Below are positions 1-6,799 of a stretch of 50,117 nt of DNA, piece after piece. Within the stretch, counting starts at the first letter, position 1, and the number at the start of each line of letters is the position of its first letter. The notes beneath the pieces were generated by a model. The model had not been told where the DNA came from and ran no database searches. It saw nothing but the letters and a program-made list of their open reading frames with translations. The stretch is from Romeriopsis navalis LEGE 11480 (lineage in GTDB: Bacteria > Cyanobacteriota > Cyanobacteriia > Leptolyngbyales > Leptolyngbyaceae). The position numbers and the translations under genes are program-made. The stretch is from positions 1 through 50,117 of the forward strand of contig NZ_JADEXQ010000039.1 of the NCBI RefSeq assembly GCF_015207035.1, read 5' to 3'.

Positions 1-1
1 G

Positions 2-121
2 TACAAAGGCGGAAAGAAAAAAATGCTTGGATTCTTCGTTGGACAAGTATTGAAGAAAACTGGCGGCAAAGCCGATCCAAAGCTCACAAACCAACTCGCA
101 GCCAAGAAGCTCAATCAGTAG
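2..121 (+). CDS. gatB: Asp/Glu-tRNA amidotransferase subunit B, C-terminal end (partial)
   Basis: The window opens inside a plus-strand gene; 39 codons and a TAG stop are visible. The residues contain [16 protein letters not shown] followed by a GGKADP turn and an ANQ-like tail, which is the conserved end of the GatB YqeY-like tail domain. GatB, in the GatCAB complex, activates and amidates misacylated Glu-tRNA(Gln) and Asp-tRNA(Asn) in the cytoplasm. The catalytic part lies upstream of the window. A strong hairpin about 100 bases after the stop ends the transcript. The identity rests on a short tail, but the motif is distinctive. Confidence 0.88.
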   Translation, partial: YKGGKKKMLGFFVGQVLKKTGGKADPKLTNQLAAKKLNQ

Positions 122-222
122 TTATTTCCGCCAGCGCCGTAGACAAAGCCACGTACAGCAATAAACGCATCGTTCAACAAACCGGGCATTTCCATAACAC
201 AGATTCTTCTTGACTCGAAATG

Positions 223-271
223 CTCATCTAAAAAAGACATCGGACGAACTCCGATGTCTTTTTTAGATGAG
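223..271 (+). terminator. Perfect 22-bp hairpin terminator after gatB
   Basis: Two perfectly complementary 22-base arms (223-244 and 250-271) enclose a 5-base loop, CGAAC. The arms contain an A6 tract on the left and a T6 tract on the right, so the structure can act as a terminator in both directions. It isolates gatB from the repeated RNA units that follow. Confidence 0.85.
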
Positions 272-409
272 TCAACGAAGACACTGCTCTTACTCCTAAA
301 ACTCAGCTAGCAAAAACACTGAATTATTCACGCGTAAAAATACGCATACTAAGCACAGAGGAAAACAAATTTTACGTATTTACCGCAACAAAAAAAGTCG
401 ATAGGGGGT

Positions 410-438
410 GTGACCCCTCACCGCTAACGTGGCATAAT
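410..438 (+). promoter_or_regulatory. Promoter of RNA copy 1
   Basis: The -35 box GTGACC (410-415) and -10 box CATAAT (433-438) are separated by exactly 17 bases. A GGGGT-GTG-ACCCC inverted repeat (405-417) overlaps the -35 box and could be an operator. The predicted start is A445, 7 bases after the -10. Confidence 0.65.
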
Positions 439-444
439 TATTTC

Positions 445-497
445 AGTAGATGCACCCTGATGATAGGGGGAGTTGCCCTAGCGACTCTCCCTTTTTT
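445..497 (+). ncRNA. Putative 53-nt small RNA, copy 1
   Basis: The segment between the predicted start A445 and the T6 run at 492-497 carries no ORF. It has a single-stranded 5' part (AGTAGATGCA), a CCCT-GATGAT-AGGG mini-hairpin (455-468), and a terminator stem (466-491) that shares bases 466-468 with the mini-hairpin, so the two folds compete. The family is not one I recognise. The RNA assignment is inferred from promoter, terminator and repetition. Confidence 0.6.
466..497 (+). terminator. Terminator of RNA copy 1
   Basis: A 10-bp stem (466-475 with 482-491, including two G-T pairs) with loop CCCTAG is followed by six T residues. Confidence 0.8.
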
Positions 498-747
498 GTT
501 GGCAATTTTACAGCTTAGCAACATCTTCAGCTGCTATATAAATTATGAATCGAAGGTCCGAATTAGAAGAACATTTCAACGATCGGCAACATAACCTCAA
601 TGCCGAGCCAAAAATCAGACATGCGGAAATCAAACCAACAGAGCAGCAACAACAGCAAGGTAAAATATGCAAGTAGAACTACCGATTCGTCCCACAAGCT
701 AACATAACATTTACGTATTTACCGCAACAAAAAAGTCGATAGGGGGT

Positions 748-776
748 GTGACCCCTCACCACTAACGTGGCATAAT
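748..776 (+). promoter_or_regulatory. Promoter of RNA copy 2
   Basis: GTGACC (748-753), a 17-base spacer and CATAAT (771-776), as in copy 1. The GGGGT/ACCCC hairpin again covers the -35 box. The predicted start is A783. Confidence 0.65.
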
Positions 777-782
777 TATTTC

Positions 783-835
783 AGTAGATGCACCCTGATG
801 ATAGGGGGAGTTGCCCTAGCGACTCTCCCTTTTTT
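783..835 (+). ncRNA. Putative 53-nt small RNA, copy 2
   Basis: The predicted transcript is identical to copy 1 over all 53 bases. The first difference downstream is the base just after the T6 run. The flanking spacers are unrelated, so conservation stops at the unit boundaries. Confidence 0.6.
804..835 (+). terminator. Terminator of RNA copy 2
   Basis: Same GGGGGAGT / ACTCTCCC stem as copy 1, with loop CCCTAG and T6 (830-835). Confidence 0.8.
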
Positions 836-1089
836 ATTGGCAATTTTGAGACCAATGAAGGATTTGCAAATATCGCAGAAACAATAACTTGAAGATTAAC
901 TCCCCACAGACTTTTCTACGAGATTGCATAGCACCCAAAGCTCAGTCAAGGTGAAGTCAATTCCAATCAATAAAGCCAATAGACAAAACAAAATCGTAAA
1001 TGCCAATGCATAAGTAAAATCACTTATTGAACCGACAAGTTTACTACCAAATTTACGTATTTACCGCAACAAAAAAGCCAGTAGGGGGT

Positions 1090-1118
1090 GTAACCCCTCA
1101 CCACTAACGTGGCATAAT
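1090..1118 (+). promoter_or_regulatory. Promoter of RNA copy 3
   Basis: -35 GTAACC (1090-1095), a 17-base spacer and -10 CATAAT (1113-1118). The one change from the other copies lies in the loop of the GGGGT/ACCCC hairpin, so the hairpin itself is preserved. Confidence 0.65.
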
Positions 1119-1124
1119 TATTTC

Positions 1125-1177
1125 AGTAGATGCACCCTGATGATAGGGGGAGTTGCCCTAGCGACTCTCCCTTTTTT
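1125..1177 (+). ncRNA. Putative 53-nt small RNA, copy 3
   Basis: The predicted transcript is identical to copies 1 and 2. A chance ORF (1140-1436) starts inside it and runs through the spacer into copy 4; it has no protein-like features and is not annotated. Confidence 0.6.
1146..1177 (+). terminator. Terminator of RNA copy 3
   Basis: Identical stem-loop and T6 run (1172-1177). Confidence 0.8.
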
Positions 1178-1402
1178 ATTGGCAATTTTACAGTCCACAA
1201 ACAGATCAGGGGTGGTAATCAAACAAATTCGAAAAATGCACCGAAAAAGCCTAAACCATGACAATCAGATCAGCTTCAACAAAGAAACTCTAAATCTTGG
1301 CCAAGCAGCTAGAAAGGCTTTAAGTAATTACACGGAAGGAAAGAAGATTACCGGTAATAAATTTCCAAAGAAAACTGACTTTCTTCAAAAAGGGGTTTCA
1401 CC

Positions 1403-1425
1403 CCCCACCGGTTTTATGGCATACT
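1403..1425 (+). promoter_or_regulatory. Diverged promoter of RNA copy 4
   Basis: The -10 box is CATACT (1420-1425). The preceding 17 bases (1403-1419) have diverged from the other copies except for CACCG and the final TGG. A TTCACC at the -35 position (1397-1402) is a weak match. The upstream TTTACGTATT leader is missing, so regulation may differ from copies 1-3. Confidence 0.45.
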
Positions 1426-1431
1426 ATGCTA

Positions 1432-1484
1432 AGTAGATGCACCCTGATGATAGGGGGAGTTGCCCTAGCAACCCTCCCTTTTTT
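1432..1484 (+). ncRNA. Putative 53-nt small RNA, copy 4
   Basis: The first 38 transcribed bases (1432-1469) match copies 1-3 exactly although the promoter has diverged. Only the descending terminator arm differs: GCGACTCTCCC has become GCAACCCTCCC, which replaces one U-G pair by U-A and introduces one A-C mismatch. The RNA body is therefore the most conserved part of the unit. Confidence 0.58.
1453..1484 (+). terminator. Terminator of RNA copy 4
   Basis: Stem 1453-1462 with 1469-1478, one A-C mismatch, loop CCCTAG, then T6 (1479-1484). Confidence 0.75.
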
Positions 1485-1687
1485 ATTTTAAATGCAGCAC
1501 CCTTGATAGTTGCAGCGCAGGCAATACGCTTTGTCAGGGAACAAAGAACACTACTGACCTAATCGCTTTATCTAAAACTCGACAAGACATCGAAGCTTGG
1601 TTGAGTTCATCAGAGCATTGCTCCCCAAAGGTAAAAGCAATGTTTTTCTCTATGTATCTAATGTATAAAACTTTTCTTGTTTTCCTA

Positions 1688-1712
1688 TGAGGGGTTTGAC
1701 CCCTCATTTTTT
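1688..1712 (+). terminator. Hairpin terminator related to the array's -35 hairpin
   Basis: TGAGGGGT-TTG-ACCCCTCA forms an 8-bp stem with a 3-base loop, followed directly by T6 (1707-1712). The GGGGT/ACCCC core resembles the hairpin that overlaps the -35 box in the four RNA units, but here it is followed by T residues and no -10 box. It ends any read-through from the array before argJ. Confidence 0.7.
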
Positions 1713-1850
1713 CGCGGATCGGCTGAAACCCCTTCTCTCACTGAAAAAATATTTTTTCGCTCCCCTAAGTATTTTTAGAGCGCTGAGGTTTGGCATGATT
1801 CTATACTCGTTCCACCCCCGAATTGACCTGACCAAACACGATCAAAGCCT

Positions 1851-1859
1851 TGCTATAAT
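1851..1859 (+). promoter_or_regulatory. Extended -10 promoter of argJ
   Basis: TGCTATAAT is a consensus -10 box with a TGn extension, 27 bases before the chosen argJ ATG. No good -35 box lies 16-18 bases upstream, and a TTGACC further up is 25 bases away. This suggests an extended -10 promoter and a leader of about 20 bases. Confidence 0.6.
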
Positions 1860-1886
1860 CGCTGTCTCAAGTTGTTGTGGCAAAAC

Positions 1887-3239
1887 ATGATGGGAAAACC
1901 TTGGCAACCGGTATCAGGTGGAATTACAGCCCCCAAAGGATATCAAGCAGCAGGAATTGCTGCCGGGCTCAAACCCTCCGGCCTACCCGACCTTGCATTA
2001 ATTCTTTCGGAAGGGGAAGCGATCGCGGCGGGTGTCTTTACGCTGAATCAAGTGTGCGCTGCACCAGTGACTTATTGCCGTGAACGACTAGCGGAAAAAG
2101 CTAGTGCCCGCGCAATTATCTGCAATGCGGGTCAAGCTAATGCCAGCACTGGAGCTGGTGGGTGGCAAGATACGATCGAAACCGTCGAGCTCGTCGGCAA
2201 ACAACTGGATATTCCCGCCGATTCAATTTTAGTGGCCTCCACTGGTGTAATTGGACAGCGGATCCGGATGGATAAATTGCGTGCCAGTATTCCGCAACTC
2301 GTCGACAGCCTCAGCATCGAAGGATCCACAGCAGCACAAGCAATCACGACAACCGACATTGTCACCAAGTCCATCGCCCTCGAAACAACGTTTGGCGATC
2401 GACCGGTCCGTATCGGCGGCATCGCCAAAGGGTCAGGCATGATCCACCCGAATATGGCAACAATGCTCAGCTTTATCACTTGTGATGCCGCTGTCTCACC
2501 GCATCTTTGGCAACAAATGCTGAATCGTGCGGCTAACAAAAGTTTCAACCAAATTACCGTCGATGGAGACACCAGCACCAACGATACGCTGATTGCCCTA
2601 GCCAACGGGCGATCGCGCACGCCCGCGATCACTGAGATGGGAGCAGCAGCCGAACGCTTAGAAGCAATGCTGACTGAAGTTTGTGTTTATCTCGCGAAAT
2701 CGATCGCCCGCGATGGTGAAGGTGCGACCTGTTTGATTGAGGTCCAAGTTAGCGGTGCCGAGGATGACCATGCCGCCCGACAGGTAGCCCGCACCGTCGC
2801 GGGTTCATCCTTGACCAAATCAGCGATCTTTGGCCGTGACCCAAACTGGGGCAGGATTGCCGGTGCGGCCGGGCGCGCCGGCGTGAATTTTGACCAACAG
2901 GAGCTGAAAATTTGCTTAGGTGATTTTGTGCTGATGCAATCGGGTGAACCTTTGCCTTTCGATCGAGAAGCAGCCAATGCTTATCTAGTGCAACAAGCCA
3001 ATGCCAGCCAGCGCCCCTTTGAATCAGCCAGCACGACTAGCACCGCACAAAGTAATGAGTTGATGATTATGAACGGGAATCAACCGGTTAGCTTCGAGCG
3101 AGCAACGGCTTCGACCCAATTTGTGGAACACCCAGTGATCATTCAACTTTCGATCGGTAGTGGCGCTGGTCAGGGCACCGCATGGGGCTGCGATCTGAGC
3201 TATGACTACGTCAAGATTAATGCGGAATACACCACCTAA
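1887..3239 (+). CDS. argJ: Bifunctional ornithine acetyltransferase / N-acetylglutamate synthase
   Basis: ArgJ transfers the acetyl group of N-acetylornithine to glutamate, recycling it in cytoplasmic arginine synthesis. Seen here: the N-terminal GGITAPKGYQAAGI motif, the KGSGMIHPNMATML motif in which Thr192 is the expected autoproteolysis residue and nucleophile, and the C-terminal GTAWGCDLSYDYVKINA signature. The ATG at 1887 is preferred over upstream TTG codons at 1872 and 1875, because TTG 1872 lies only about 6 bases from the predicted transcript start. At 450 residues it is longer than the usual 400-413. The excess is a Ser/Thr/Asn-rich insertion at about residues 371-413 in the beta chain, before the final conserved strand. 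It appears to be transcribed alone. Confidence 0.96.
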   Translation: MMGKPWQPVSGGITAPKGYQAAGIAAGLKPSGLPDLALILSEGEAIAAGVFTLNQVCAAPVTYCRERLAEKASARAIICNAGQANASTGAGGWQDTIETVELVGKQLDIPADSILVASTGVIGQRIRMDKLRASIPQLVDSLSIEGSTAAQAITTTDIVTKSIALETTFGDRPVRIGGIAKGSGMIHPNMATMLSFITCDAAVSPHLWQQMLNRAANKSFNQITVDGDTSTNDTLIALANGRSRTPAITEMGAAAERLEAMLTEVCVYLAKSIARDGEGATCLIEVQVSGAEDDHAARQVARTVAGSSLTKSAIFGRDPNWGRIAGAAGRAGVNFDQQELKICLGDFVLMQSGEPLPFDREAANAYLVQQANASQRPFESASTTSTAQSNELMIMNGNQPVSFERATASTQFVEHPVIIQLSIGSGAGQGTAWGCDLSYDYVKINAEYTT

Positions 3240-3263
3240 CAGCCAGTCCGTCTAACAACATCA

Positions 3264-3307
3264 AGCCTTGTCGGGATGTTCATCCTGATTACCATCGCGA
3301 CAAGGCT
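3264..3307 (+). terminator. Hairpin after argJ, possible terminator
   Basis: AGCCTTGTCG (3264-3273) pairs with CGACAAGGCT (3298-3307). The 24-base interior holds a smaller GGATG/CATCC hairpin. No T run follows, so intrinsic termination is uncertain; it may instead stabilise the 3' end. Confidence 0.45.
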
Positions 3308-3439
3308 AAGTCGATCAACGAAAGTTTAGGATCAAGTACAGCACTTTATGAAGTTTAGTTTCATTATTAGAAGTATTCTCACAGATCCAACAGACCTACC
3401 GAGATAATGGACTCAAATTTATAACTCCCGTCATTTGAT

Positions 3440-3513
3440 GGTTTTACCGTTCAAACAGCAACGTCGCGTTTGCGAGGACATCGCTGTTTGAACTGACATA
3501 GTTGGTTTTACCG
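3440..3513. repeat. Inverted repeat flanked by 10-bp direct repeats
   Basis: GTTCAAACAGC (3449-3459) and GCTGTTTGAAC (3483-3493) form a perfect 11-bp inverted repeat around 23 bases. The direct repeat GGTTTTACCG lies at 3440-3449 and 3504-3513, on either side. The arrangement resembles a tiny insertion with a target duplication, but the element is not one I recognise. Confidence 0.5.
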
Positions 3514-3826
3514 CAATTATGTATCTCGGACTGAATATATAAGTCCCTTTGGCTTTTATCAACATTAGCTACACACAAGTTACGCGTTTGTGGTGGCCTG
3601 GCATTGACTCGGAATCAACTTAAATAACCAGCAACTTCCGATCACTTCCAGCTGAAATGGCCATGGCCCAAGTGCCGTAGCTATAGCTGGAGTTTGTTTT
3701 TAGGCAGCAATCATCAGACTCCGGCATGATTCTGATCAAGCGAGTTGGTTTTGGTTCATCGCAGTTTATTGCCCAGCTATTACCGCACAACTTGATTTCC
3801 GTTGATTTTGGTGGTGAGGGAATTTC

Positions 3827-4354
3827 ATGTCCGATCGTGGTTTTCCTACGGAACAGCCTGATGATGGCGATCGCGTCATTCTTCTAATTGATGGGGAAAG
3901 TCTGTTTCAAGCAGCGGCGCAACTCCAGTTTGAGATTGACTATGCCAAACTACTGGATTATTTTGCCCAAAAACATCAACTCGTTCGGGCCTATTTCTAC
4001 ACCGGTATCAGCGCGGGAAACCATCGGCAACAGGCCTTTCTAAAATGGATGCAACGAAACGGTTATCGTGTCATCAGCAAAGATTTAATTGTCCACAAAG
4101 ATGGCCGACGCAGCGCAGATTTATCAGTTGAAATCGCCACGGATTTATTGCGCTTAGCGGACCAAGTCCACAGCTTTATTATCATTACCCATAATGATGA
4201 TCTCACCTACGCTATTGCAATGGCATCACAGAGAGGCGTCCGCGTTGAGCTCGTCGGTCTTCCCGAACATATCAGAAGCAGTTTGAGTAACGCATGTGAC
4301 AACACAATTAATATCAGTAAAATTAAAAGTTTAGTTCAAAAAACCGTACGGTAG
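3827..4354 (+). CDS. NYN-domain (LabA/DUF88-like) protein
   Basis: A 175-residue single-domain protein of the NYN family, whose members have a PIN-like fold and act as, or resemble, metal-dependent RNases. Conserved acidic positions are visible in LLIDGESLF (residues about 20-28), in the GRRSADLSVEIATDLL helix (about 93-108) and in ITHNDDLTYAIAMA (about 118-131). Such proteins are frequent in cyanobacteria; LabA, linked to circadian output in Synechococcus, belongs to the same family, but orthology cannot be claimed. The ATG at 3827 has a GTGAGGG Shine-Dalgarno sequence six bases upstream. The stop overlaps a short palindrome ACCGTACGGT. It is flanked by long intergenic regions and so is probably monocistronic. 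Confidence 0.85.
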   Translation: MSDRGFPTEQPDDGDRVILLIDGESLFQAAAQLQFEIDYAKLLDYFAQKHQLVRAYFYTGISAGNHRQQAFLKWMQRNGYRVISKDLIVHKDGRRSADLSVEIATDLLRLADQVHSFIIITHNDDLTYAIAMASQRGVRVELVGLPEHIRSSLSNACDNTINISKIKSLVQKTVR

Positions 4355-4881
4355 CATATTCACAAAAGCATAAACAGCATCAGTCTTTCATATGACCAGT
4401 AAATCTAAATCATCGCAATACATAAGAAACCACCAATAATCCCGCTTTACCCGAAATGCTCAAAGTAACGCAGCATTACAAATTATTTAAGCAGGCGCAA
4501 CATTCTCCACTTATCCCAACCGTCCATGACACTATTTAGTTGCATAATTAACGACTGTGATTTAGTCCTGCATAGAATTTATTCGCCGACCCCAATCAAT
4601 ATAACGAGATTGGTAAGCAATTATGTAGGTTGGGGTTGAGTTCTCATAAACTTCGACAAAATTCCTGAGACTCGATCATTCGCAGCTAAAGGGCTAACGA
4701 GATAAAAGCCCTTCAAATCAATGCCTAATTTTTCTGGATATCAGACGACCAGGTCTGACACCCGATACTTTCTTTTGAGTTGTGAATTTAAAACTCAGAG
4801 GTTTTGCTAAATCACGCCAGAAGCTGGGAGCAATGCATCAAAGCAGTTGCACTCAAGTTAGTGGTATTAGTATGACCGCCT
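4355..4881. other. Intergenic region before the pentapeptide gene
   Basis: No convincing gene is seen. Two small hairpins are visible: AAGGGCT/AGCCCTT (4689-4695 with 4707-4713) and TCAGAC/GTCTGA (near 4740-4757). Neither has a T run. They could lie in the leader of the following gene. Confidence 0.5.
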
Positions 4882-5595
4882 ATGCTCATGTTCAGACTTG
4901 CAGAACTTCGCCGTATGAACATTCGACAAATTGCTTTCAACACATGTACCCCCGACGACGTGGGAGACGGCCCAAGTATTCAGCAGTTATTAACCGATTT
5001 TGACCAAGGACGGCGCAACTTTCGCCGTATTAGTTTACCCGTGGCTGACTTACACAATGCTGACTTGCGCCACCATGAAGCCATCCTTGACGGTCAAAAC
5101 TTAAGCCAAATCGACCTGGCACAATCTCGCTTAATTCGCACAAGCTGGCGCCGCACAATTCTAGTGGAAGCAGATTTCAATCAGGCTTTGCTGTGGTGTG
5201 CTAACTTCAACGAGGCTACAGCAATCAGAACCAACTTTAATCGGACAATGGCGGTTCGCAGCCAGTTTAGACAGGCGGATCTACATGGCGCTAGTTTTGT
5301 TTATGCCGATTTGCGCTTGGCGGATTTTTCGAATGCGGATTTAAGTAAGACTAATTTAGATGGCGCTGATTTACGCTATGCCAATCTGAGCGGGGCAAAT
5401 TTAGCAGGCGCAAATCTGAGCCAAGTCCGGTTAGATGGAGCTGACTTAACCGGCGCCGATCTATATCGGACGCGGATGCAACACACAATGTTCGATCGTA
5501 CCTGCCTCAAAAATGTGAACCTTGCTGGGACTGCATTTGTCGCATTTGATCTCGACCAAGCAAGCGAACTATTCAAGCCAAGTCTCACGCCATAA
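4882..5595 (+). CDS. Pentapeptide-repeat protein
   Basis: The protein has up to 237 residues. From about residue 55 it is built of A(D/N)LxX pentapeptides (for example NADLRHHE, GADLRYANLSGANL, GADLTGADLY), which fold into a right-handed quadrilateral beta helix. The first 50 residues include QQLLTDFDQGRRNFRRI, an N-cap seen in cytoplasmic cyanobacterial members. There is no signal peptide, unlike the second pentapeptide protein at 48926. Function is unknown; such proteins are numerous in cyanobacteria. The start is uncertain: ATG at 4882 is the longest, ATG at 4915 gives a more typical N-terminus, and neither has a clear Shine-Dalgarno sequence. Confidence 0.85.
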   Translation: MLMFRLAELRRMNIRQIAFNTCTPDDVGDGPSIQQLLTDFDQGRRNFRRISLPVADLHNADLRHHEAILDGQNLSQIDLAQSRLIRTSWRRTILVEADFNQALLWCANFNEATAIRTNFNRTMAVRSQFRQADLHGASFVYADLRLADFSNADLSKTNLDGADLRYANLSGANLAGANLSQVRLDGADLTGADLYRTRMQHTMFDRTCLKNVNLAGTAFVAFDLDQASELFKPSLTP

Positions 5596-5608
5596 CCGGC
5601 CAACCACA

Positions 5609-6799
5609 TTAGCTTTCAGACAGCATTGAAGCCCGTCTTTGCAACGCCACATCGACAGCTTGCTGCTGATCACGGCGGGTCATCCACTGGTGATAGGTGC
5701 GGGTATGTACCGCCACTGAATGGCCCATCATTTTAGCTGCGACCGTATCAGCGAGGCCCATATGAATCGTTCGCACCGCCCAGGCATGGCGTAAATCATA
5801 GGGTGAAAATGGAATGCCATAACGCCGAAATTGGGCTGTGACACGTTGGCCAATTCGCTGCAACGTCGTCTGCGTTAAATCCGTATTGATCGATGGCAGC
5901 ATCATGGTTCGCAGCCCAAATTGTTCAATCCACTCAGGATAAAAAGCCCATACAGCATGGCTCCCGGTCTTAGTAGAAGCTAATACTTCCACCCGCGTAT
6001 CACCCTGTAATAAAGCCGAATAATCACAGAAAAAGACTTCATGATTACGCAATCCATAGGTCGCCATCACACCATAGACAAACTGCCAAGCTGGGTTGGG
6101 AATCTGCTGCCATGCCGCTAAAATTTCCGCATCACTCGGTAATTGCCGCGCTTGCGTCCGATGCTTGCCATAACCACCGGCCAAGGTTTTGAGCGCGGTC
6201 GGCAACTCTAAGTTGAGGAATTCGGAAAACGCGGCTAAGGCCGTGCAGCAAAGCTGACGACCACGAGTATTGATATCGATCAACTGAATCGTTTTATAAA
6301 TACATTCTGGTAGCGTCAACGATTGATGCATTGCCTGTGTTGCTTCCAACTTGCGCAAATAGGGCGCATAGGCAGCATTCCAAGTTGTTTTAGTCGCGGC
6401 AGGATTCACCATACGGTGGGCCATACCAAAAAATGATTTTTCGAACGCCTGAATTTGATCGGCTAATTCCAACTGGCTCAGCCGCTTACCGCTCCCAACC
6501 GCCAAGTAATCATGCCAAACAAAACTTTTTTGGATCAATTGTGCCGCAATCACCTTCGCTTCTTGCTCAATTTGCTTCAGTCCTTGCTTCGTTGCAGGTA
6601 AACCAAGACTGAGGCGCTGCTGATGCGGACGCAATCGATCACTACCCGGCTTCGGCGGCAGTGTACCACGCAAATTCAACTTCTCACCGCGTCGCTCAAT
6701 TTGGATACCCATGCGTGCATTCGCCAGACGGGTATTCAACGTTTGGATTTGGGGATCAAGTGCGTGGAGTGAGTTAACCTGGGTATTTTTGGTCATCAT
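5609..6799 (-). CDS. Tyrosine recombinase / phage-integrase family protein
   Basis: The 396-residue protein shows the catalytic set of tyrosine recombinases in its C-terminal half: the first Arg in ATYGLRNHEVF, a Lys in ASTKTGSHAVW, an Arg in PYDLRHAWAVRT, His in MMGHSVAVHTRT, and the nucleophilic Tyr at about residue 369 in TRTYHQW. The usual His of the HxLR box is Tyr here (YDLR). The N-terminal half is basic and resembles a DNA-binding core domain. ATG at 6799 is preferred over a TTG three codons upstream. No phage or transposon genes, excisionase or attachment repeats are visible nearby, so this is an orphan integrase: either a domesticated chromosomal recombinase or a relic. It ends 13 bases from the convergent pentapeptide gene. 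Confidence 0.88.
   Translation of the reverse strand: MMTKNTQVNSLHALDPQIQTLNTRLANARMGIQIERRGEKLNLRGTLPPKPGSDRLRPHQQRLSLGLPATKQGLKQIEQEAKVIAAQLIQKSFVWHDYLAVGSGKRLSQLELADQIQAFEKSFFGMAHRMVNPAATKTTWNAAYAPYLRKLEATQAMHQSLTLPECIYKTIQLIDINTRGRQLCCTALAAFSEFLNLELPTALKTLAGGYGKHRTQARQLPSDAEILAAWQQIPNPAWQFVYGVMATYGLRNHEVFFCDYSALLQGDTRVEVLASTKTGSHAVWAFYPEWIEQFGLRTMMLPSINTDLTQTTLQRIGQRVTAQFRRYGIPFSPYDLRHAWAVRTIHMGLADTVAAKMMGHSVAVHTRTYHQWMTRRDQQQAVDVALQRRASMLSES

Larger units (their letters stand above)
370..1490 (+). repeat. Four-copy array of promoter-RNA-terminator units
   Basis: A unit of about 140 bases occurs at 371-513, 710-850 and 1052-1193, with a shorter diverged copy at about 1391-1484. Each has a conserved leader starting TTTACGTATTTACCGCAAC (absent from copy 4), a GGGGT/ACCCC hairpin overlapping a -35 box, a CATAAT-type -10 box and a short GC-rich segment ending in a hairpin plus T6. 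The -10 boxes are 338, 342 and 307 bases apart. The roughly 200-base stretches between copies are AT-rich and show no similarity to each other by eye. No terminal inverted repeats or transposase are seen. Confidence 0.85.
3240..3826. other. Intergenic region between argJ and the NYN gene
   Basis: No ORF with protein-like content is seen. It holds a hairpin just after argJ (3264-3307) and a 45-base inverted repeat flanked by direct repeats (3440-3513). The remainder (3514-3826) shows no clear promoter or RNA gene. Confidence 0.6.

Noticed and set aside
404-450. Resemblance to the cyanobacterial sRNA Yfr1 (ACUCCUCACAC motif)
   Set aside because: ACCCCTCACC occurs, but upstream of the -10 box rather than in the predicted transcript, and the two flanking stems of Yfr1 are not arranged as required.
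1140-1436. 98-codon ORF across repeat copy 3 and its spacer
   Set aside because: It starts inside the predicted RNA, has no Shine-Dalgarno sequence or protein motif, and crosses into copy 4.
370-1490. Repeats as a CRISPR array
   Set aside because: Units are about 140 bases with about 200-base spacers and contain promoters and terminators; CRISPR repeats are 23-47 bases with 30-50 base spacers. No cas genes are present.
1823-1859. TTGACC and TATAAT as the argJ promoter pair
   Set aside because: The boxes are 25 bases apart, too far for one promoter; the TGn extension of the -10 is a better explanation.
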